In this document: piece by piece, positions 1-10,700 of the stretch | Layout: every line of letters begins with the position of its first letter | Position numbering within the stretch: the first letter of the stretch is position 1 | NCBI GenBank assembly: GCA_017163975.1 | Contig: JAFFSR010000281.1 | Location: forward strand, 868,001 to 932,000 | DNA from: Anastatus disparis | Taxonomy: Eukaryota; Arthropoda; Insecta; Hymenoptera; Eupelmidae | Direction: 5' to 3' | DNA length: 64,000 nt | The notes under the pieces: generated by a model | What the model was told of the DNA's origin: nothing | What the model saw: only the letters and a program-made list of their open reading frames with translations | Database searches by the model: none | Translations under genes and position numbers: made by a program

Positions 1-1835
1 GTAAGTCACGTTTCTTATATTAATTGATAAGATAAAGCATTGATATACCGTTATTCATAGTTTTAATAATTTGTAAAAGATTATTGTTAACATTATAATA
101 ATTCTAGGAATGTAAGTTATTTCAATTTTAGCATAAAACAAATTCAATATTTTACAAAGAACGATTCAAATTTAACTTTTATAAATTTTTATACTTATAA
201 TACGGCAATGTACGAGTTCTGCATGCAATTATTTTACACAATAATAATTGTGCACCGAAAAAAAAACCAATATTTTTTTCACGAATTATTAAAAGATACG
301 CGATTATTAAATAAAAAATTGAAAAATTAAATAAGAATACAATTTTTATTTAATCTGTATAAAATTTAAAGATAAATCGCTTTTTTCTTACAATTTATAA
401 AAAATTTCAGCAAAATCTTATTGCATTTTAAAAATATTGTAAGTTTTCATATCCATCATATTGTTAAAAAATAGAGACATTACAACTTAATCATATACTG
501 ACATAATATATAATATTTCTGAAATCTGCCTGAGAAAATTGAAAAATAATATATCTTTTTTTAATATTATCAGACAAGAATTGTCTAAAATTTCACATAA
601 TTTATTTTATAAAAAAAAAAAAAATAAGCAACGACGTTATTTTTATCTTTTAAGGTATTTTTCTATATTAATAATCTAGCTTTTCCAAAAGAAACCTAAA
701 TTAAAATTTCAATTAAAAATGTATATAATTGAAAATACTGTAAAAAAATTTTAATATTTATAATATTAATTAAATTACATCATTCTATATCGTTACTAAA
801 GTATCGGAATATCCCTCGGAAAATTGGTTGTATGTACGTATATATATATATATATATATATATGTTACGAACAACGACGTGCATTTACGTGTACGTGTAA
901 AGTGACAGCTCGTGCGACACGTGCTCCGACTATCCTGTATTTTCGGAGTTTGATATTATTATATACGTGTGAAGAGCATCGGTGCATATACAAGTTTATA
1001 TACATATACAAGCATAATGAAACAGGTGGCGAATAGTCAGCCAAAAGCAGCAAGAAGCAATACCAAAGAAAAATAATAAATAAATGAAATCGATACAAAT
1101 AAGAAGTGGTAAAGGGTTGGTGTGTGTACACGATTGTTACTGAAAAATTTTATTGAAAATTGGAAAGAAGAAAAAAGGAAGAGAGAATTGAAAGAAAAAG
1201 AAGTGATATTTGAAAATCTGGAGGATAAAGAGAAGGAAAATTTTTATTTTAAAAATCTGTTCATAAGCTTCAAATATCAAATAATAAAGAGAAGGGTGAA
1301 TGTAACTATCCAAAAATCAGTAACTTTGCGTAAAAATGAATTCAAATTGAAACATAATGATGGAAATAAAATGATATAAGGTTTAATTGTTTAGATTATT
1401 AAAGTAAAGAAAGATTTAAGTTTCAAAATTAATACAGAAATGAATTATATTTATACATGAATTAATTATAGAAAAGTTTCCAAAAAGATCAATTTTGAAT
1501 ACCGAAAGTCAATCATTGAAATTACTGTAAAGCCAAAACTCGATACGTGATACTCATAATACTTGGCTTAGAAAAATATGTACATTGAAAAATATTTAAA
1601 TATAATCTCAAAATCTGATTAAAAACCAAAATCGAATATCTTATTTTAAAAAATATTGCAGTTTGTTTTTTTGCTATTTTCTAAAATATACTTTCGATAA
1701 TACCATTTAGTTTTTGATACATCGAGTATTGGAGTCTAGTTGAGTTTTAGGTTCGTTACTCAATATTTGCTTAGTATTTTGAAATTCTATATCGACGTGT
1801 ATTAATATCATCAATAAATTTTAAAAATATAGTTA
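1..1835. other. AT-rich 3' flank; no gene recognised
   Basis: The window opens with GTAAGT, a consensus donor on the plus strand, which could belong to a neighbouring plus-strand gene (chance cannot be excluded). A TA microsatellite occupies about 839-863. Around 864-1120 the sequence is less AT-rich with CpGs. A Lys/Glu-rich open frame at 1122-1379 (85 codons) has no motif I recognise and may be chance. Confidence 0.5.
839..863. repeat. TA dinucleotide microsatellite
   Basis: About twelve TA units in a row. It generates spurious Tyr/Ile open frames on both strands. Confidence 0.9.
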
Positions 1836-2045
1836 GGTCGTCAGTGGCTCATTCGGTAGAGCGATGGATTTGTAATCTCGAGGTCCCGAGTTCGAATCCC
1901 GCTCTCAGCAGCTGATTGATACAAGTACCACTGTACGTTGTTACATGTGCTTTGTTCACAAACGCACTGAAACAACCTCCGTCATTAATTAGCATCGCAA
2001 CGATAGCATAAGTAATGCGACGTTAAATAAATTAGAAAAAAAAAT
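1836..2045 (+). mobile_element. tRNA-derived SINE, copy 1
   Basis: The head resembles a tRNA: A box GTGGCTCATTCGGTAGAGC, anticodon loop TTTGTAA (TGT, Thr-like) and B box GAGTTCGAATCCC at about 1889-1901. A shared non-tRNA body follows (CAAGTACCACTGTAC, TGTGCTTTGTTCACAAAC, TTAGCATCGCAACGATAGCA), then a tail GACGTTAAATAAA and A-rich end. Four related copies in the window share this body, which proves a dispersed family. Transcription would be by RNA polymerase III from the internal boxes; no protein is encoded. Confidence 0.92.
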
Positions 2046-4340
2046 TAATCAAATGTTGATTTTACATGAATGTTTATTTTTTTGTGAAATTTTATTGTCC
2101 ATCGTAACAAAAATTATAAATTATTTTATTTATCAAGAATGTAATGTAATTTAAAATTATTTATATAAATTGAAAATTTAAATTATTAAAAACTCAATTT
2201 TCATGAAAAGTTGACAGAACTTGTCAAAGAATATGACGTATACAGAAAGCCAATTCTTGATTGTCGTGCGAACAACAATCTCCGATCAAAATATGTGAAG
2301 CCACAAACGATCCACGTATATGTATACAGTGTACAGAGTTTTGTTTATGAAGGTTTTGTTTCGTGTGTAAAGTCACGATCGTACGTTCGACTGTGTTTAA
2401 AACCGCAAAAAGCTATTTTCTAACCTTTTTTTCACACTCTGTATTTTGCTTGTTTCTTTCTTTTTTTACAACCACGTGTAGTTTTCAACGAGTTTTTAAT
2501 CGCGATTGATCAGATAACAAAATTATTCATTCATTAAAAAACAAATTATTTCTTGTTTTTTCTTTGAAAAATAAGAAAAAATACTTTATTTATAGAAATT
2601 AGTTATTCCTTCATCATGAATAATTTTAAAATTGTTCATAAATTACGTAAGAATGGTACTGCCCCTCTCCGTCTTCCTTTTAAATACAAGAATAGATACT
2701 CAATAGCGGACGTTGAATAATAGTTAATATAATTAAAAAAAACAAGTTTAAAAAACATGAGAATCAAAATAAGGGTAAATAATAAAGTAACTATTTAAAG
2801 TATACATCGTGTCAGTTAAATAAGTTCATTATAATGTTAATGCCTTGAATTAAAATTAATCGTGGAAAAATTATTCAATTTAAAATTGTGCATCGAATAG
2901 CAAACTATATTTGCTGCAACGTTTTCGTATTCTAATTCTATTAAAAGTAATAACGAAAAACTCAGTGCAACATAGTTAGATAATGAAAATAAAAATTGAT
3001 TAAAGTTTTATAAATAAAGAAACAGAGATCAATTTATTCGTATTAATACTTACATGTGTGTAAAGTTTAATATTTTAATTATGATTTTTTTCAAAGTCTA
3101 ACATTCAAAGGGCTATAATGAATAGAATGCATTTTAAACAAATTTTTATACCCACCGTTGTAGTGCCAAATCGTGTGCAATCGATGATTTTAAAGAAAAT
3201 AAATTAGTAATATTTTTATAAAATTTAAAAAAGTGAAAAAAAACATCTATTTATAAATTGCTGTTTTTTATTACAAATGACAACATTTATAGAAACATAT
3301 AATTTTATAAAATTATTAATTTTTAGTCTAAAGTTCGTAAGATGTATAATCATTTTAATCGAACAAAATATAATCTTATTTCTTCACTTTATTTAAATAA
3401 GAAATTCACTTAAATTTGGAAATAAAAAAAATTAGCTCGAAAATTATAGTACCATAAAAATAAAAATTTATATTGATAAATAATCATATGGTTTGTTAAA
3501 AAAAAGTTCAATTATAGAAGAAATCTGAACATCACAGTTTTAATAGAAAATTTTTTTAAACAAAATGTACAACATTTTTTATATAATTGCAAATTCATAC
3601 AACATAGCTATCTGCATTTGTTTTTATTTGTACAAAGTAATTGAGATATCTAATTTTTGTTTTAAAACTTTATCAGCTGCATTACAATTATCTGCATTTT
3701 TTTTTTAAATTTTGCAAATTCAGTTCCAGCAGCATTTTTAATTTTCATCTAGTACACATCACAGTATATACATTTTTGTCTGTTAGATCAGTTAATAGCG
3801 GCATTATATGGTTCACTTTGTTCTTGTTTTTATCATTTAGTCGTTTTTTTATGTTCTTTTAATTTTCTATTTGTTCTTCGTATAATTAGATTTTCATCAA
3901 TTAACCTCTGCAATTCCTTTATATGATGTTAATTATTCAGTCAGATTGAAAATACATCGGTGGTAAGTATTGTCTCGTTATAATTTACCTCCTTAAGGAT
4001 AATTATAATTTTTATTTCTCTTGACGTTGATATTGGCAAACATAACATAATTTTCACAATACAATATGCGTTTCACACTTGAATCGTCCTGTTAGAAAGC
4101 TTCGGTTTACCATAGCTTTACATCCATACAATTTGTTGAATTTAACAATAAAATCTGCAATTATTAAATAAAATATAATTAATTAGTAGCTAAAAAAGTT
4201 TGAATTTTAATAACAATTTTTAAAAAGGAAATATTGTGATTCAATATTATAATTAATAAATTGAAAATTTTCGAATGATTAATTAATTTGAAAGTAAAAG
4301 TAATAGTGAAATTTAGTTTATACATACAAAGTTGGATGTG
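2046..4340. other. AT-rich intergenic or 3' UTR; nothing recognised
   Basis: Homopolymer-rich sequence with only short chance open frames on both strands. The part nearest 4340 may be multiplexin 3' UTR. Confidence 0.6.
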
Positions 4341-4346
4341 TTTATT
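4341..4346 (-). promoter_or_regulatory. Possible polyadenylation signal of multiplexin
   Basis: AATAAA on the minus strand, 16 nt after the TGA. A second AATAAA is at 4016-4011. In such AT-rich DNA the motif is common, so which one is used, or whether the 3' UTR runs further toward position 3000, cannot be decided here. Confidence 0.35.
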
Positions 4347-4362
4347 CTTATAAAGCGATCGA

Positions 4363-4702
4363 TCAGTCTCTTAAAATTTGTTGAAGTTGTTCCGTATACT
4401 CAGATTCAGATAACAATGTTTCATCCTCTTCGTCCATATCCTCATCAATTTCATCCTCGTCTTGGTCGTCATCATTAATAGAACGTCTTTTACGCTGTTT
4501 GCTAACTTCGCTTGTTATTTCGATACAAAGTAAAGCGAATTTATTGTCACACGAATAGCGCACTTGCTCAAGTAAACGGCCACCGGTTAAAGGTGATCCA
4601 AGACCGTAACGATCTGGACTACTTGAATGCCAAGCATCGCAATATGTATCCATTGCCCAATCACTCATCATGTGTGAGCCATGCCAAATTACTTTTTCTG
4701 GC
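4363..4702 (-). CDS. Mp: Multiplexin last exon: endostatin C-terminus and acidic tail
   Basis: A 340-nt exon that completes the split Trp and reads [15 protein letters not shown], with Cys residues in [21 protein letters not shown] and LLCIE. These are the other three endostatin cysteines, with the conserved WHG, YC-x-x-W and GG-R-LL motifs. After CIE, where vertebrate endostatin nearly stops, the chain continues about 50 residues: [10 protein letters not shown], then a run of Asp/Glu, then [15 protein letters not shown] and TGA at 4365-4363. RKRR is a furin-like cleavage motif (inference). The tail is unusual compared with vertebrate homologues. Confidence 0.97.
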
Positions 4703-7700
4703 CTGAAAATCGATTAGAAATTTTTAAAATTTTAATTTTTTTTCTTTAATGGTCTACAAAATAAATCATTAAATATTATTTAAATCTTTCCTCACCATTA
4801 TGATCGTTATTTTCATAAATAATATTGTACAATTTTAATAAAATTTGCTTTTAAAATTTAAGAAAATATAAAAAAAATATAAATAGATTTAAAAACTATA
4901 TTGTCTATTTTAAAAATTAAAAAACAAAAAAAAAGTTTTTATAGAGCACGTTTTTACAGAAATTTGATATACGCAAATTTAAGTGTCTTAATGATATGTT
5001 CGCAAGCATTAAAACTATTAATTTACATTTGAAATATAGAATAATTTTTAAAACAACAAGTGTTTATAGGTTGATTTTAACAGTTAAACATGAAAAGTAC
5101 ATATTTGCATACTTAGATGCATATATAATATTTCAAATTTCCATATTACAAAGTTAAACTAGGCGCAACTGAAGAAAATAACACGAGATATTTGTAACTA
5201 TTTTCAACCATTTAAAATAATTGCTAATGTTTTTGGAACTTTATAACAAATTTTGTAAAAGATACCGAAGAAAATAAAGCTATTTGTTAAAGTTTCATTT
5301 ATGAATAACAGTAATAATATAAAGATATGTAATATTTTAAAAATTAAATAAAATTTTACCACGTAAGATCCGTGAGTATGTTCTTTCCATTAAAACTATA
5401 TATTCGCGGATTTAAGGATAAGTAAGCTCCATTACCACTGAACATTTCTTTCCATGAATTGAAAAGAATATCTCCCTAAATATGAAAAACAAATTAAAAA
5501 AATTTGAATAAGTTCTACTCAAAATATTATTTACTATATATTAATTACATTATCACAAAATACAATTTACCTTAATATTAACAATTGGTAAATCACGATC
5601 GCCTAGTCTGACAATACTGTCAATATTTTGAACCCGAGAACTGAGAAAAGCACGAAAAGTACCCCTGAGGCCAGCTAGTTTAGCCTGTCGATAGCAGGCA
5701 TCGTCTGCACCTCGTGTACCATGCAAGTCACCGGTGAAAGGTTCATTTAAAGCTACCATTCTCAACTGTAATTGAGATATGCAAAAAAAAGAATGGAATA
5801 AAAAAATATTACTTTTATTATTTTATAATAAAAAATTGTGAAAAAAAAATGTTTTTATTTATTTTATAGAAAATTAAGTGGAATATATCATTATAACAGA
5901 TAAAAAGATATGTTTTTACATATTAAACAATATTAAAAGTATATAATTACGAAAAAAATACATCATACCATTTTAGGATACCACTGGGACAGCATTAAAG
6001 AAAAAACCAATGTTAAATTTTATAAAACGTTCAATAATGTCTGTACCATTTCATGTAATTGAAACTAAATAGAATGGAAATTTACTATCTCTTACATTTG
6101 TGGCATTTGCCTTCGTAGAAACTTGATTGATTAAGTTTGAAGCTTCGAAGGGTGGATTAACGGATGTCGATACAGTTGTTGTCGGTGAAGGCGTCGTTAT
6201 TGGTAACAGCATTCCTAACTATAGTATTAAAAATTTTATTTATTTATAATCCACATATATTTTACGTAATTTAAATTAAAATAAAAGTTTATATTGATAT
6301 TTGGGGATTTATAAATTTATAAAAAAATAACTTACTGGAATGTACTGCCAACCATTATTGACTCTAACTAATAATGCTTGCTCATCTATAATGTATGCAA
6401 GCGTTCCTACAGGACTTGATGAAGACATCTACGGAGAAGTACAAATTTATTGATTGGTTAGAACAAATTTTTTGTTATTAATTCTTAATGTATTTCATAC
6501 TTTTACCATAGCTTCCGTATTTTGGAATGTTATGGCACCTGGTACGATTTTTGTTGTAGTTTCTAAAGGCCCCTTTGTCGCTGAAGAACTAATACCTATT
6601 GCACATAAAATTTGAAAATCAAATGCGAAATTTCGATCAAATTAATAATTTTATTTATTATTTGTTTAATATATTTTCTTAATAAAACTCACTATAATTT
6701 ATATAATTTAAAAAATTTTGTTTATTTAGAAAAATGAATAATTATAAATAATAAAAATAATAAATGCATATGTAGTAAGATTTTATTTTAAATAGAACTA
6801 TAACAATGTCATACCCAGATGTTCCTTTTTAAATTCCTTTAGCTGTTTCAGTTCGCGCAAAGCTTTTAGTTCCTCTACTGTATTTCTTGGATCTAAGATA
6901 ACAGTAGAAAGTATAAACAAAATATTGAAGTGTTATTTTACTCAGCTTCAACTTCACTAACTAGAATATACTAATAACATTTATGCAATGTTAAAGAAAT
7001 GAGTTTTCAAGTATAATAAACAAGAAAAAATAAGAATAATGAATTTCAAACACAATTTGGTCTTTTAGTTAAAATTTTCATAATTATTTATACTACTTCA
7101 AAGATGTTAGATATTTTGAAAATTTACATAATTTTATTGCTATTTAAAAACTAATTCAATGAATCGTATTTTTAAATATGAATAATAATTTATTTTTATT
7201 TAAATCATACCATGCCTCAATCCATAATACTCGCGAGCGCCAAAAAGATGACCTCTTCCACCAATAGTAGGCCCAGGTGGTCCAGGAGGTCCAGGTGGAC
7301 CTGGAGGTCCTGGTACTGGAACGTAGGTACCTTGTGCAGGTAATCCAGGCGGTCCAGGTGGTCCTGGAGCACCAGGTAATCCATTTTTACCTGGTGCTCC
7401 AGGGATGCCTGGTAAACCATCCTCTCCTTTTTCACCTTTCATCTATAAACCATAAAAGATTAATTTTTCTTTTTTGGAAAATTTAAAGTTTAAATGATTA
7501 AAACTATGAATGTGGAAGCTTCAATATCCAACTAAAGATTGATAACAAAATTTGTAGACTTGGTTGTAAAATTGAAAAAAAATTAATTCTAGATTAAATA
7601 AAGAATAATAAATAGTTATACTTTATAGATTTAAAAGCTTTCTAAAAAGTCTAAAATAATATATTATTCCAGTATTAATATTTTAAATTGCAAATTTAAA

Positions 7701-10700
7701 AGCTTTTTGGAAGTCTTGATATTATTTATTATTTTAGTAATAACAATTGCAAATATAAGCTTTTACAAAATTATCAAATATTTTATGATTCTAAAAATAT
7801 AGATATCAAATTAACAAAAGTAAATAAGTATAAATTATTTTATTTTCAATAATTTAATTGTTCGGTCCACTAATTAAAGAATTAGTTTCAGAGATAAAAA
7901 TAAATAATATAATTAGTAAAATTAATAAGACATTTACATTATAACCAGAAGAAACGCGGGTACTCGGCTCTCCGGGTTCGCCTTTATCACCTTTTGGCCC
8001 TGGACTGCCAGGTGTACCTAATCGACCCTGAAAAGAATTTATTTACTTAACATAATACTAAATTAACAACCATCTATATCGAATTATTTTCAAATAACAT
8101 ATAAAAAAAAGTTAATTTTTAAATCTTAGAATTATGTTTTTGAAAATAATATTTAGAATTTTTATAATATTTGTAATTAAAATAAAATAAAATTTAAATA
8201 TAATTTAAATATTATATAATTAAGGGGTGTATAAAATTTAATAACTTACCTTCATAGAATTCTTGAAAGCGTGAAATCAAATTAAAATTCAAATTAAAAA
8301 TACATAAACATGAATCCAAAAGAGTGTAGAAAAATTAAATAACATGCAATGTACATACAATATAGAAAAATACATGTAAAGAAATGAGTACATTTTTCAA
8401 CTCTTGGAATAATTATATATTTAGTTCTTTTTAATATCATATTAGGATATAAAAAGTAATTTTATCAAATATTTCGCACCATTATTTCCATAAATTGAAA
8501 ACATAAATTAAAAATATAACTAGAATTTTTTGTTTCTTAAAAAAGTATTGCACAAAAAAGACATTAATCGAATGTAAAAAATATTTCACTCTTAGATTTT
8601 TTCATTAACTTTATAAAATAAGTAAAATCATTAATTATTTATAAGTTTAAAAAATTACCAAGAATCCAGAAAAATCACTCTCGCTGATGATTCCTGGTTT
8701 ACCAGGTGGGCCTTCAGGTCCTGGAGGCCCTTGTTTACCTCTACGTCCACGTTTTCCTTCTTCTCCTTTTTCACCTTTAATAGTCACGTAACCGTTTGAA
8801 CCAGTGACTACTGTCTGTCCAGGAGGTCCACGCTCACCTCGCTCACCCTTTGGACCAGGTGTACCTGGAAAACCTGGTTCACCATCTTTTCCTGAAAAAT
8901 GAAGAAAAAATCATTCATTTTTATTTGTGAAATATTCATAAATTGAATTAGAAGAAAATGAATGGATACGAATCTTTGCAAGTGATTCGCTTATCTATAA
9001 AAATTCAGAATGATTTTATAAAATTGACATGGTAATAAAAAAATTGATTATTATATATGTTTTACCCGTTTCGCCTTTGTTGCCTTGAGCTCCTGGAATG
9101 CCGTTACTGCCAGGTATCCCGGCAGATCCTTTATTACCTTTATCGCCTTTTTCGCCTTTGAAACCAATTTCACCCTTATATCCACGTTCACCAGGCTCGC
9201 CTTTAATGCCTCTTGAATTCCCTATTATGTAAAAGGACATAAGTAACTTTTTTTTTGCTGTGTTTTTCTCTTTGTTTATTGTTTTAAGTTCATTGTAAAT
9301 GTCATAATATAAAAGATTAAAACAATAACAATTTTCTAAGTGATTTTGTATTTATGAACTTTTTAATATAGTTAGTGAAAAACATTGAGGTCAGTTAATT
9401 TTTCTCTAAATAAAAATATGAATTTTCTAATACTTAGAAAAATTAATTATAATTTGACAATTAAGATTTTCATTGTTTTCTTACCATAATGACTATCACT
9501 TCCAGATCCAGGCGATCCAGGTGGACCAGGTCTGCCTTCAGGACCTACATCACCTTTAGCACCTTTATCACCTGCAGGGCCAATTTCACCTATGATTCCT
9601 CGTAATCCAGGAATACCAGGTATTCCAGGATTACCCTTAATACCTTGATATCCTTGTGGTCCTTCCTTACCATAATCACCTTTTGAACCTTTGGGACCAG
9701 TATCGCCTCGGCTTCCTTTTTCACCAGGCATACCTGGCTCACCTAAAAAATTTTTTATTATGGATTCCAACGGTTCGATATTAAAAAGCTTTTTAATTAA
9801 TATATGCTTTGTATTTAATACATCCAATTATTATTTATTTTAAAAAATAACTTTACCTTTTTGACCATGTTGTCCTGGTTTCCCGTCATCTCCCTTCTGA
9901 AAAATTAAATTTAAAATTTGAATAGAAATTTTGAAAGCTTAATTAATTGATCATAGTGTAAATATTTTTCGAATGTATGAACTACATCAATGTTTTATAT
10001 TTTTATTAATAATAAAGGATGAATATATAAATTTTTTATCATGTAAAATACTTATACTGTAAAAGAAGAAATAAATATAGATTAAAAAAAAACTGTTATA
10101 AATTACAGATGTAAATGTTGACGAATTTTGCCATTTTATGTCATAATTAACTATGATTTCCATCAATTAAAATACAAGAATATGATGAATAAAAATAATT
10201 TAAACATTAAAATTTTGTCACAAAAACATTAGAATTACTGCGGTTTCGCGTGAATTACGGACGCAGCTGTGTACTGCGGAATACGTTATACTAGAATAAA
10301 ACGAATACAATGTGAATAATTCTAACTCTATCTTTAGTAATGTATAATACATAAATTTCCTGTCAAACAGAATATTGAAACGTTGTTGTTAAGTTTTAGT
10401 CGTGACTGAAATTGATAGATATGTGTGCATCAACTTAATGCTATATGAATGGTTAAGTATGATAAATTAAATGAGAAATTTTAATATGCTTTTATTGAGG
10501 ATTCAATAACTTCAATAATAAAATAATCACAAAAAAAACTTTCTTTGAAGACGATATTTCTATTATAATAATCATGTTGGCAATAATTGTTTTGTATTAG
10601 AAATTATATGAATCCACCTAGCAATACCTGTGCTCGCAAAGATAGCTTTATTTGTTTTAAGTTTTAATAAACATTTATTATTGAAAGCACAATATTTATT

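Noticed and set aside
824..1036. Tyr/Ile-rich frames over the TA repeat
   Set aside because: Translation of simple sequence; no start context or motif.
7217..7486. Other-frame open frames over the Pro-rich collagen exon on both strands
   Set aside because: They are shadows of the GGN CCN repeat; only the Gly-X-Y frame fits exon borders and phases.
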